A model generated the notes under the pieces. The model had not been told where the DNA came from, ran no database searches, and saw nothing but the letters and a program-made list of their open reading frames with translations. Positions 35,595 to 45,033 of a stretch of 64,000 nucleotides of DNA are shown piece by piece. Both the position numbers and the translations under genes were made by a program. Numbering within the stretch: position 1 is the stretch's first letter; each line of letters opens with the position of its first letter. Origin of the DNA: Opitutaceae bacterium (GTDB lineage Bacteria; Verrucomicrobiota; Verrucomicrobiia; Opitutales; Opitutaceae); NCBI GenBank assembly GCA_016715765.1, contig JADJZJ010000004.1, positions 47,738 to 111,737 on the forward strand, in the 5' to 3' direction.

Positions 35595-37235
35595 TCATCC
35601 CAGCTTCTTCACCAGCGCCTCGACCAGCGCATCCAGGCTCGGGGTCTTGGCGGTGAAATCAATGGGCATGCCCACCTGCTTCATCGTCGCCGAGGTCTGC
35701 GGACCAATGCTGCCGGCCAGGGGACGCTTGGCTCCCGGCGCGAGCGCCAGGGACTTCGCCTGGTCGGCGAACGACTGCACGGCCGACGAACTGGCAAAGA
35801 GAATGGCATCGGCACCGCGGGTGCGAAAGTCCCTGGCCGCGGGATCCGCGCTGAGGTCGGTCTGCTCCGTTTTATAGACCTGCAGGCAGTCGACGATGGC
35901 CGAAGCGTCCTCCAGCAGGGTGACAATGGTCTCACGGTTGAGGTTGCCGGTGATCACCATCACCTTCGCATTGTCGAGGCTGCCGGTGGCGACCAGCGCC
36001 TTGGCCAAAGCCTCGGCGGTCGCTTCCTTGGGCTGGCACTCGATCTTCAAGTGATGGCTGGCAATGGCCTTGCCCGTGGCCTCGCCAATGCAGGCGAAAC
36101 GCAGGAGACCGAGGGCGCGGATGTCATCGAAGAGCCGGAAGAACTCATCGAAGAAAAAGCGGACCCCGTTGGCGCTGGTGAAAACGATCCAGTCGTAGCT
36201 GCCCAGTTCCAGCATCACATCCGCCAGGTTGTCCTTGGAGATTTCCTTGCTGACGTGGATCAGGGGCAATTCGACGACCTCGGCGCCGAGGGCCGCGAGT
36301 TTGCCGGATAGTTCCGAGGCTTGCTCACGGGCGCGGGTGACGGCCACACGGCGACCGGACAGGGGGGCGGTCTTGCTCATGGCAGTTGGAGCTTCCTGCA
36401 GCATCCGGCGGGCGGCTTCCGGCGCGGCGTAATCAGCCTCGGTCAGAGGCAGGGCGCGGCACCCGGTCTTTTCATGGAAAAAATAGAGCGTGCCCGGCGT
36501 GGCATGCGCCCCAAACGCCGTGTGGCAACCGCCGCCAAGCTGGTTCTGGAAGGCACGTTCAACGACAACGGCGCGGGCGGTGGTGGCGTCAAAAAACGGC
36601 GCAAACTTGGCGGCATCAGCCACCCGGCACTGAATCGCGATGGCGCCCTGCCCGACCGCGGGAACCATTTCCGTATGGGCCAGCGGCGTGAACCTGAGGC
36701 CGGGCCAGCTGGTGATGCCGAGTCGCTTCATGCCGGCGGCGGCGAGGATGGTGCCATCGGCGAGGTGCTGCTCGGCGATCTTCTTGAGCCTTGTGTCCAC
36801 GTTGCCGCGGATTTCGCAGAACTCGACGCCGGGAAAGAGCGCCGCAATCTGCAGGCGGCGGCGGGGGCTGCCGGTGGCGATCTTGCGCGGGGCGGTCAGC
36901 TCCTCGCGGATCACGAGCACGTCGCGGGTGTCCTCGCGCGGCAGATAGCCGGCGATCGCGAGCCCCGCGGGCATTTCCCCGGGGAGATCCTTGGAACTGT
37001 GCACCGCGATGTCCGCGCCGCCCTCGATCAACTTGTGCTCCAATTCGCTGGTGAAAAGCCCCTTGCCGCCCTTTTTCTCGAGCGACCATTCGGTCTGCCG
37101 GTCCCCGGCGGTGACGATCTTCAGGAGCTCGACCTCGGTGCCGAGGGCGCGGCTGAGCAGCGCGGCCACCATGTTGCTCTGGGCGAGCGCCAGCGGGCTT
37201 TTGCGGGTGGCAAGGATGATTTTGGCGGAGGACAC
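35595..37235 (-). CDS. hemCD: HemC-HemD fusion: hydroxymethylbilane synthase / uroporphyrinogen-III synthase
   Basis: GTG 37235 gives 546 residues. The HemC part (1-290) has ATRKSPLALAQS, HSSKDLP with the catalytic Asp83, TGSPRRRLQI and the dipyrromethane attachment Cys237 in LGGGCHTAFG. The HemD part (298-546) has GRRVAVTRAREQ, DWIVFTSANGV, ACIGEATGKAI and FASSSAVQSF. It makes uroporphyrinogen III from porphobilinogen in one chain, passing the unstable linear tetrapyrrole between domains. The fusion is known in a few bacteria. ilvC is upstream with its own terminator. Confidence 0.93.
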   Translation of the reverse strand: MSSAKIILATRKSPLALAQSNMVAALLSRALGTEVELLKIVTAGDRQTEWSLEKKGGKGLFTSELEHKLIEGGADIAVHSSKDLPGEMPAGLAIAGYLPREDTRDVLVIREELTAPRKIATGSPRRRLQIAALFPGVEFCEIRGNVDTRLKKIAEQHLADGTILAAAGMKRLGITSWPGLRFTPLAHTEMVPAVGQGAIAIQCRVADAAKFAPFFDATTARAVVVERAFQNQLGGGCHTAFGAHATPGTLYFFHEKTGCRALPLTEADYAAPEAARRMLQEAPTAMSKTAPLSGRRVAVTRAREQASELSGKLAALGAEVVELPLIHVSKEISKDNLADVMLELGSYDWIVFTSANGVRFFFDEFFRLFDDIRALGLLRFACIGEATGKAIASHHLKIECQPKEATAEALAKALVATGSLDNAKVMVITGNLNRETIVTLLEDASAIVDCLQVYKTEQTDLSADPAARDFRTRGADAILFASSSAVQSFADQAKSLALAPGAKRPLAGSIGPQTSATMKQVGMPIDFTAKTPSLDALVEALVKKLG

Positions 37236-37264
37236 GGGCGAAAGGTTATGGAGGAGCGGGCTTA

Positions 37265-37309
37265 AAACAAGATTCGGCACACACGGGGCGGTCCCATGGG
37301 TGCCGAATC
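37265..37309 (-). terminator. Probable terminator after ilvC
   Basis: On the minus strand GATTCGGCAC pairs exactly with GTGCCGAATC across a 19-base loop and is followed by TTGTTTT. It lies between the ilvC stop and hemCD, so it likely separates the two transcripts. The large loop lowers confidence. Confidence 0.6.
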
Positions 37310-37331
37310 GCAATGATCAACTCGGGCGGAA

Positions 37332-38360
<1,029 letters not shown>

Positions 38361-38379
38361 GATGGATGTGGGGAGAGGG

Positions 38380-38850
38380 TTAGCGTTTGAGGGCGAGACG
38401 GCCGGAACGGGCCAGTTCGATGATGCCGAAGGGCTCGAGGAGACCGAGGAAGGCGTTGACCTTGTCGTCCTCGCCCGTGCATTCGATGACCAGGTAGTCC
38501 TGCGACAGGTGCACGATCTTGGCCCGGAAGATGTCCTTGATCTGCAGGATTTCCGGCCGGGTGCGGGAATCGGCCTTCACCTTGACCAGCAGCAGTTCGC
38601 GGGCGACGGCGGAGCCGTCGGTGAAATCAATGACATCGACGACGTTGATCAGCTTGCGCAGCTGCTTGATGCAGAGGTCGAGGGCGTGGTCGTCGCCCTT
38701 CAGGACGGTGGTGATGCGCGACAGCGAAGCATCGTGCGTGGGCGCGACGTTCAGCGAGTCGATGTTGAAGCCGCGGCCGGAAAACATGCCGGCCACGCGC
38801 GCCAGAACGCCGAACTTGTTCTCAACGAGAACTGATATCGTGTGTCGCAT
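38380..38850 (-). CDS. ilvN: Acetolactate synthase small (regulatory) subunit
   Basis: A 156-residue regulatory subunit. The N-terminal ACT domain (about 1-75) starts MRHTISVLVENKFGVLARVAGMF and has FNIDSLNVAPTHD, the feedback-inhibitor site. The C-terminal domain (85-155) binds the catalytic subunit. It modulates valine inhibition of acetolactate synthase. It is next to ilvC, without ilvB. Confidence 0.94.
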   Translation of the reverse strand: MRHTISVLVENKFGVLARVAGMFSGRGFNIDSLNVAPTHDASLSRITTVLKGDDHALDLCIKQLRKLINVVDVIDFTDGSAVARELLLVKVKADSRTRPEILQIKDIFRAKIVHLSQDYLVIECTGEDDKVNAFLGLLEPFGIIELARSGRLALKR

Positions 38851-38882
38851 GGGAGATGGGAGTTGAAAGGAAAAGGGCCGCG

Positions 38883-38956
38883 TGGACGCCGAGGGACTCG
38901 AACCCCCGACCCCCTCGGTGTAAACGAGATGCCCTAACCAACTGAGCTAGCCGTCC
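38883..38956 (-). tRNA. tRNA-Val (anticodon TAC)
   Basis: A complete cloverleaf on the minus strand: acceptor GGACGGC, D arm GCTC...GGGC, anticodon arm TCTCG-TTTACAC-CGAGG with anticodon TAC, variable GGGTC and T arm GGGGG-TTCGAGT-CCCTC. One acceptor pair is G-G (third strand reads GGCGTCC where GCCGTCC is expected). CCA is not encoded. It lies 33 bases upstream of ilvN on the same strand. Confidence 0.93.
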
Positions 38957-38987
38957 GCGCCGAGGCTGAAATAAGCGGAGCCGCTTA

Positions 38988-39068
38988 GCTGCTGGACCCA
39001 AGGACTCGACCCCCGGCCCTCGGTGTAAGCGGGGCGCACCAACTGAGCTGCCCTTCCGGCCCAGCAGC
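38988..39068 (-). tRNA. Decayed tRNA-Val-like sequence closed by an 11-base stem
   Basis: Read on the minus strand it keeps GGGCAGCTCAGTTGGT, GCTTACACCGAGGG and GGGGGTCGAGTCC, all clearly copied from tRNA-Val(TAC). D, variable and T arms have lost bases, and a normal 7-bp acceptor cannot form. Its ends GCTGCTGGGCC and GGTCCAGCAGC pair as an 11-bp stem instead. It is probably a non-functional tandem copy of the adjacent tRNA, perhaps retained as a hairpin. Confidence 0.6.
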
Positions 39069-39133
39069 CCGGTGGTCCCGAACGGGCGCACAAGCGCTTA
39101 TTCCGGCGCCCGGGAGCGATGGCACGGCCGGCA

Positions 39134-40165
39134 TCAAGCCTTGGGCTTGAGCCACCCCTTTTGCACCATGAGTTCGGCGTTTTGGAGCGCGTTGAGTGCG
39201 GCGCCCTTCCAGAGATTGTCCCCGGAAACCCAAAAAGAGAGGCCGTTGTCGAAGGCGGTATCGATGCGCAGCCGGCCGACGCCGCACTTCACCTTTTCGG
39301 CGAAATCCAGCGGGGTCGGATAGCGCTTGTTGGCGGTATCATCCACCAGTTCCGCCCCCGGGAAGGCCGCCACGGCGGCCCGGGCCTCGGCCAGGTTGAC
39401 CGGGCGCTCGAACTCGGCGCAGACCGAGATGGAGTGCGCCCGCACGACCGGCACGCGGACGGTGGTGGCGGAAACCTTCAGGTTGGGCAGGCCCATGATC
39501 TTGCGCGATTCCTGCGCCATCTTGGATTCCTCGCCGGTGTAGCCGTCGGATCCGAACGAATCGATGTGCGGGATGCAGTTGAAGGCGATCTGGTAGGGAT
39601 AAACCTTGTGCACGATCGGCTGACCCGCGACATGCGCCTGGATCTGGTCGGCGAGTTCACGCACCGCCTCGGCGCCCGTGCCGGAAACCGACTGATAGGT
39701 GGAGACGATCACACGCTTCAGGCCGAACTTCTGGTGCAGCGGCCACAAGCCCATCAGCATGACTGCGGTTGAGCAGTTGGGATTGGCGATGATGCCCTTG
39801 TGGGTGCGCAACTCTTCCGGATTGATCTCCGGGATCACCAGCGGAACATCCTTCTCCATGCGCAGGGCCGAGCTCTTGTCGATGACCACGCAACCGGCCT
39901 TGACCGCGTCGGGGGCGAGCGCCCGCGTGACGGAGCCGCCGGCGGCGAAGAACGCGATATCCACGTCGGCAAACACACCGGGCTTGGCTTCCTCGACCGT
40001 GAATTTTTTCCCGGCCTTTTCAATCACCTTGCCCGCCGACCGCGCCGAGGCGAAGAGCCGCAGCCTGGTCATGGGGAAATTTCGTTCCAGCAAGAGCCGG
40101 AGGAGCTCTTGACCGACGGCGCCAGTTGCGCCGACGATGCCTACTGTGAATGAGTTATTTGCCAT
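39134..40165 (-). CDS. asd: Aspartate-semialdehyde dehydrogenase
   Basis: A 343-residue enzyme that reduces aspartyl phosphate to the semialdehyde for lysine, methionine and threonine. NADP site VGATGAVGQELLRLL (11-25), catalytic Cys131 in IANPNCSTAVML, and RVPVVRAHSISVCAEFERP with the substrate His and Arg. An AGGA sequence seven bases before ATG 40165 supports the start. This start codon overlaps, on the other strand, the possible ATG 40164 of the next gene. Confidence 0.95.
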   Translation of the reverse strand: MANNSFTVGIVGATGAVGQELLRLLLERNFPMTRLRLFASARSAGKVIEKAGKKFTVEEAKPGVFADVDIAFFAAGGSVTRALAPDAVKAGCVVIDKSSALRMEKDVPLVIPEINPEELRTHKGIIANPNCSTAVMLMGLWPLHQKFGLKRVIVSTYQSVSGTGAEAVRELADQIQAHVAGQPIVHKVYPYQIAFNCIPHIDSFGSDGYTGEESKMAQESRKIMGLPNLKVSATTVRVPVVRAHSISVCAEFERPVNLAEARAAVAAFPGAELVDDTANKRYPTPLDFAEKVKCGVGRLRIDTAFDNGLSFWVSGDNLWKGAALNALQNAELMVQKGWLKPKA

Positions 40166-40700
40166 GGATAATCCTGTCGAATTGGTGACTAGAACTTGTG
40201 CCCGGCTGGGTATCAAGCCCGCAGACCGCAATCTGATTGTCCGAATCAGTTCGCAGACCATGCAATTCGTTAGGGGCGGTACACTTGTAAAAACCTACGT
40301 CATATCCACTTCGCGACGCCCGCCGTCCAACATCAAGGACTCGCTCGGCACGCCCCGCGGTCTCCATGAGATCGCCGAGCGCCTCGGCGCCGGCCAGCCG
40401 CCGGGCATGGTGTTCAAGGCCCGCGTGCCAACCGGCCGGCATTTCTCCGAACTCCCTGCCGCCGAAACCGAACCCAATCTCATCACCAGCCGCATCCTCT
40501 GGCTGCGCGGCTTGGAGCCCGGCGTGAATCTGGGCGGCAACGTCGATACCTACGCCCGCTACATCTACATTCACGGCACGAACCACGAGGACAAACTCGG
40601 CACCCCGCTCAGCGCCGGCTGCGTGCTCATGCGCAATCTGGAGATCATCGAGCTCTACGAGGAAATGCGAACGGGCGACCGAGTTCTGATCGTCGATTAA
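40164..40700 (+). CDS. L,D-transpeptidase (YkuD family)
   Basis: From ATG 40164, 178 residues. The YkuD core ends with YIYIHGTN and LSAGCVLM, giving catalytic His137, Ser150 and Cys153 of the HGxx...SxGC motif. It crosslinks peptidoglycan (3-3) or attaches proteins. No signal peptide or anchor is visible, which is unusual for an enzyme that works outside the membrane, so the start may be misassigned. An ATG at 40137 would add nine residues, still without a signal. The gene overlaps asd head to head. Confidence 0.82.
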   Translation: MDNPVELVTRTCARLGIKPADRNLIVRISSQTMQFVRGGTLVKTYVISTSRRPPSNIKDSLGTPRGLHEIAERLGAGQPPGMVFKARVPTGRHFSELPAAETEPNLITSRILWLRGLEPGVNLGGNVDTYARYIYIHGTNHEDKLGTPLSAGCVLMRNLEIIELYEEMRTGDRVLIVD

Positions 40701-40878
40701 CAGACGAGACCTGAGGGCAATACGTGACGTTGGCGCGCGGGCCGAACTTCACGCCTGGGACGTTTGAAACAGGGCGGACGCAGGCCGGGCTCGCCGTTCC
40801 ATTCAGTCAACCTGCCGGCGCATCAGGCGGGGCTAAAGTACCGCGCCACAAGCCGCCTCCGGCGTCACGACCAGCCCG

Positions 40879-41949
40879 CTATCCGTTCTTGCCGAACAGC
40901 AGCCGCAGCGAGTTCAGACACACCACCACCGTGCTGCCTTCGTGCGCGGCCACACCGATGGCGAGCGGCACGGACCCAACGGCGGTGGCGATCACCATCA
41001 CGACCACCACACCAAGCGAGATGGAAAGATTCTGCCGGATGATGGCCCGCGCGCGCCTGCTCAAACGTTCCGCCGCGAGGAAGTTCTCGATGCGGTCATG
41101 CATCAGGATGACCTCGGCCTGCTCCAACGCCGCATCGCTGCCGCGTGCCCCCATCGCGACGCTGACATCCGCCGCGGCCAGGCAGGGTGCGTCGTTCACG
41201 CCGTCACCCACCATCGCCACACGCGCGCCGGGCGACGAATTACGGAGTTCCTGGATGGCCTCGACCTTCTGCTCCGGCGTGAGGTGCGCGCGAACTTCAT
41301 CAAGGCCCAGTTCCCGCGCCACGGATTCCGCCGCCTGCCGGCGATCCCCCGTGAGCATCACAGTGCGGATGCCCATCTTCTTCAGGGCGGCCAGCACCGC
41401 CTTCGACTCCTCCCGGATCTGATCGCGCAACAGGACGCGGCCCAACACGTCATGGCCCAGCACCCAGACCTCGGACAACTCGGCGGGCGCCGGGGGCAGT
41501 TTCTCCGCCCATTGCGCCAGCGGACCGGCCTCCAATAGTTCGCGGCGGCCCAACAGGGCCTGGGCGCCATCCAAGCGCCCGCTCACCCCCTGCCCCACGA
41601 TGTTTTTGAAATCTCCCAGCTCCACCAGCTTCACGCCCCGGGCCTTGGCATCGCGGACAATGGCCCGCGCCAGCGGATGCTCGGACTTCGCCTCCAGCGC
41701 ATAGGCCAGCTCCATGACCGCGGTCTCCCGCCCCGGCGGAAAGCTTTCATAGCCCACCACACTGAGTTCACCGGTCGTGAGCGTGCCGGTCTTGTCGAGG
41801 GCCACCACCGTGATCTCCGCCAGCCGCTCAATGGCGCCGCCGCCGCGGAACAGCACGCCGTGGCGCGCACCCCAGGCAATCGCCGCCAGAATGGCCGACG
41901 GAATGGAGAGCACCAGCGCGCAGGGACTCGCCACCACCATGAGGGTCAT
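40879..41949 (-). CDS. Metal-transporting P1B-4 ATPase, C-terminal part (frameshifted)
   Basis: The second half of a P-type ATPase read from ATG 41949 (356 residues). It has the SPC metal site (ASPCALVLSIPSA), the phosphorylated Asp52 in LDKTGTLTTGE, MLTGDRRQ, VGDGVNDAPCL and the last-helix motif HEGSTVVVCLNSLRLL. SPC with HEGST is the P1B-4 signature, a class linked to Co(II)/Fe(II) efflux (CoaT, PfeT, CtpD). It joins 41946-43134 by restoring one base to the G3 run at 41995-41997. Confidence 0.88.
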   Translation of the reverse strand: MTLMVVASPCALVLSIPSAILAAIAWGARHGVLFRGGGAIERLAEITVVALDKTGTLTTGELSVVGYESFPPGRETAVMELAYALEAKSEHPLARAIVRDAKARGVKLVELGDFKNIVGQGVSGRLDGAQALLGRRELLEAGPLAQWAEKLPPAPAELSEVWVLGHDVLGRVLLRDQIREESKAVLAALKKMGIRTVMLTGDRRQAAESVARELGLDEVRAHLTPEQKVEAIQELRNSSPGARVAMVGDGVNDAPCLAAADVSVAMGARGSDAALEQAEVILMHDRIENFLAAERLSRRARAIIRQNLSISLGVVVVMVIATAVGSVPLAIGVAAHEGSTVVVCLNSLRLLFGKNG

Positions 41950-43134
41950 GGCCCGGTAAAAGGCCGAGCGGGCCTCCGGCGTGTTGGTGAACGCGGGAGG
42001 TCAAAGACCAGCCACCAGAGTAAAAACATCAGAAACGATCCCGCAATGACTGCATACGTATAATGCGGACCGAACTTGTCCGTGAACCGCTCGCTGGGCG
42101 CCCGCAGTTTCTGGGCATGCTGGATCAGTCGGATGATCTTCTGCAGCGTGCTCTCCGCCGGCAGGCGCATCACCTTGAAGTCGATCGCGCCCCACAGGTT
42201 GATCGTGCCGCTGAAGACCGGGTCGCCCGCGTTTTTCTCCACCGGCGCCGCCTCGCCCGTCAGCGTGGATTCGTCGCTCGCACTGCGGCCCTGCAGGATG
42301 TCGCCGTCCGCCGGATAGGCCCCGCCGGGCCGCACGCGCACGGTCTGGCCCACGCGCAACTCTGACACATCCACCTCGGTTTCCGTGCCGTCCTCCTTCA
42401 GCAGGGTGGCGCGCTTGGGGGAGGATTTCAGCAGGGCACTGACCTCGCGGTGGGTGCGGTCGAGCGCATAGGCCTCCATCGCGCCCGACGCGGAAAACAG
42501 GAACAGCAGCAGCACACCCTCGCCCCAGGCCCCGATCGCCATCGCCCCTGCGGCCACGGCGAGCATCAGGAAATGGATGTCGAGCTTCAACGTGCGGAGG
42601 TTAGGCCAGGCGTCCTTCGCCGCGTCCCAGCCGCCCGTGATGATGCCCGCGAGGAACAGCCCATGGCTGATCCAATGCCGGTCGGGCGCGATCCGCTCCG
42701 CGACGAGCCCGCAAAGCCCAAAGAAACCGCAGAGCGAGGCCAGCACGGTCAGCTCCCGCCACTCGGATTCCTCCTCCTGAATGCTTTCCGCGGTCATCTC
42801 CGGCCAGTCCATATCGCGCCAGAGCCAGAGCTTTTCGGCCGTCTCGCAGGTCTCACGGCCCAGTTCCGCCGCCGCACCGTGCTTGCGCAGCACGAAACCC
42901 GCCGGCGCCTTGCCGCCATGACGCTCCTTCCACTGCTTCTCCACCACCGCGATCGTCTCCGCCAGCCGGGCCTGCAGGTCGGTCAGATCCACCGCCCCCA
43001 AGGTCGCGATCTCGACCCGGTGGGCCGCCGGATCGATCCGCACGGCCCCGACCCCCGGTTGCTCCCGCAGGAAGGTCGCCAGCTCGTTGATCCAGTCAGG
43101 CTTGCCCCCGCCGGTGTTGGTCATGGCGTTACGA
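41946..43134 (-). CDS. Metal-transporting P1B-4 ATPase, N-terminal part (frameshifted)
   Basis: ATG 43134 gives the first half: a ferredoxin-like N-terminal domain without the usual CxxC, membrane helices (LTVLASLCGFFGLCGLV, LDIHFLMLAVAAGAMAIGA, VLLLFLFSASGAME) and the actuator domain (GGAYPADGDILQGRS, DESTLTGEAAPVEKNAGD). After WWLVFDLP the frame shifts to a non-family tail. One extra C there gives PAFTNTPEARSAFYRAM and reading continues into 40879-41949. The product would be an inner-membrane efflux pump of about 750 residues. Confidence 0.88.
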
Positions 43135-43304
43135 TGCGCCACGGCGGCGTCGCGGGCAAATTCTATTCCCAAGGTAGCAATGAAATTGGGGATTCCTGGT
43201 TGAACCGCTAATGCATTTCGCCAATCGGGGCGAAACCCTGGTCACCCCTCCGACTGATCGTCTCTGGTATGGATTCAAAGGGGTGGGCCGATCGCTGAAC
43301 ATAT

Positions 43305-43380
43305 TTTCCCCGCGGATCACGCGGATTGACGCGGATTACAGAGGCATTATCCGCGACTATCCGCGTGATCCGCGGGAAAA
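43305..43380. repeat. Palindromic repeat, CCGCGGATCACGCGGATT family, copy 2
   Basis: About 76 bases with arms CCGCGGATCACGCGGATTGA and ATCCGCGTGATCCGCGG, closely matching 27351-27424. It is one of two repeats in the 529-base gap 43135-43663, the largest gene-free stretch here. Apart from these repeats I see nothing coding in the gap. Confidence 0.85.
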
Positions 43381-43443
43381 CAGTATACAGTAGAGGGAGC
43401 CAATAAACTGATTCTCTTCGCGATCCTTCGCGTTCCTGCATGT

Positions 43444-43521
43444 TGTAGGGCGGGGTCTCCGAACCCCGCCTCGACGACCAGCGATGTTCGCTTGGCGGGG
43501 TTCGGAGACCCCGCCCTACAA
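43444..43521. repeat. Short form of the modular composite repeat
   Basis: Only the two outer arms remain (TGTAGGGCGGGGTCTCCG and GGAGACCCCGCCCTACAA) around a 24-base centre (TCGACGACCAGCGATG...). It lacks the inner GC hairpin and the purine spacer. It shows that the arms can exist as a minimal 78-base unit, like 58686-58763. Confidence 0.85.
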
Positions 43522-43663
43522 CCAATTCCTTTGCGCGCGCGGTTCAACTGCGTGGTTCCAGACCAAGACTCCGGGCCCATCTTGCGGCATTCATCAGAGA
43601 CATTCCAAAGATGTTTCCTTGCTCGATCAACGCGCGGCCGCTTGCTTGGCGCCAACGCCGCGC

Positions 43664-44962
43664 ATGAAGAAAAAACTGTCCGCCATCATCGTCGGAGCCG
43701 GTCATCGCTCGATGCTTTATGCCTCGTACGCCACCCAGCATCCGGATGAACTGGTGATCGTCGGCGTCGTGGATCCTTCGGCGCCCCGGCGTGACCTGGC
43801 CGCCCGCACCTTCGGTCTGACTCCCGCGCAATGCCATGTCAGCGTCGAGGCCCTGGCGGCGCTGCCCCGGCAGGCCGACTTCATCATCAACGGCACAATG
43901 GACCGCCTGCACGTGCCCACGTCGCTGCCACTGCTGGCGGCGGGTTACGACCTCCTGTTGGAAAAGCCTTTCGCCACCAGCGAAGCCGAACTCTGGCAGC
44001 TCGCGCAGGCCGCGCGCCGCCATGGCCGCAAGGTCAGCATCTGCCATGTGCTGCGCTACACGCCCTTCTACGCCGCCATCCGCCAGGAAGTGCTCAAGGG
44101 CACGATCGGCGACCTGCTGAACGTCCAGGCCGTGGAGCATGTTTCCTATCATCACCAGGCGGTCGGCTTTGTCCGCGGCAAATGGAACCGCCGCGATGCG
44201 AGCGGCTCCACGATGCTCATGGCCAAGTCCTGTCACGACCTGGATCTCATTGCGTGGATGAAGAGCGGCGTGCCGCCCGTGCGCGTCGCGAGCTTCGGCG
44301 GCAATTACCTCTTCCGGCCGGAAAAGGCCCCGGCCGGCGCCGGCACGCGCTGCCTCGTGGACTGCCCCATCGAGGCCGACTGCCTTTATTCCGCCCGCAA
44401 GCAGTACCTCGATCACCCGGAACGCTGGGCGTTCTATGTCTGGGACACGCTTGAGCACCTGGCCAAGCCGACGCTCGAGGACATGACCGCCTCCCTGAAG
44501 GGCAACAATCCCTACGGCCGTTGCGTTTGGAAATGCGACAACGACGTCGTGGACCATCAGTCGGTCGCCATCGAATTCGCCGACGGCTGCACCGCCACGC
44601 TCAACATGATCGGCGGAGCCGCCAAGCCCTCGCGTTCCCTCCATCTCGTCGGCACGCGCGGTGAGATCCAGGGTTGCTTCGAGGATTCGCGTTTCGTCAT
44701 CCGCCGTCCCGATCCCCGGCCCGGCCATGAATACGTCGAGGAGACGGTGGACCTGCGGATCACTGCCGACATGACCGGCGCCCACGGCGGCCACGGTGGC
44801 GGCGACCTGCGCCTCGTCGCGGATTTCCTCTGCACCCTGCGCGGAGAGCCGCCCTCGATATCAGCCACGTCCCTGGAGGATTCGATCAGCGGGCACCTGA
44901 TGGGATTTTGCGCAGACCGGGCGATGGCGGACGGAGTCACGGTCGCGCTCGGACGCGCATAG
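43664..44962 (+). CDS. Gfo/Idh/MocA family oxidoreductase
   Basis: A 432-residue NAD(P)-dependent oxidoreductase. The Rossmann start is SAIIVGAGHRSMLYASYA, the catalytic lysine is in LLLEKPFATSEAEL and the family core is MAKSCHDLDLIAWMKSG, with His as partner. A Cys-containing middle (RCLVDCPIEADC) is typical of one branch. It probably oxidises or isomerises a sugar or polyol. It appears monocistronic, with no transporter or hydrolase adjacent. Confidence 0.92.
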   Translation: MKKKLSAIIVGAGHRSMLYASYATQHPDELVIVGVVDPSAPRRDLAARTFGLTPAQCHVSVEALAALPRQADFIINGTMDRLHVPTSLPLLAAGYDLLLEKPFATSEAELWQLAQAARRHGRKVSICHVLRYTPFYAAIRQEVLKGTIGDLLNVQAVEHVSYHHQAVGFVRGKWNRRDASGSTMLMAKSCHDLDLIAWMKSGVPPVRVASFGGNYLFRPEKAPAGAGTRCLVDCPIEADCLYSARKQYLDHPERWAFYVWDTLEHLAKPTLEDMTASLKGNNPYGRCVWKCDNDVVDHQSVAIEFADGCTATLNMIGGAAKPSRSLHLVGTRGEIQGCFEDSRFVIRRPDPRPGHEYVEETVDLRITADMTGAHGGHGGGDLRLVADFLCTLRGEPPSISATSLEDSISGHLMGFCADRAMADGVTVALGRA

Positions 44963-45033
44963 CGAAAAGAGGCTCGGATCCCGAACCCGGCTGCGTTCCA
45001 GTCTTCCTGAGTTCCAGATAGAATCCGTTGCCC

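Noticed and set aside
38822..39091. A minus-strand reading frame containing RGRLAQLVRASRLHRGGRGFESL
   Set aside because: It is the translation of tRNA-Val and its decayed copy. This peptide is a well-known spurious product of tRNA genes.
43135..43663. Search for a missed gene in the 529-base gap
   Set aside because: The space is taken by two repeats. The remaining frames are short and lack recognisable domains or start sites.
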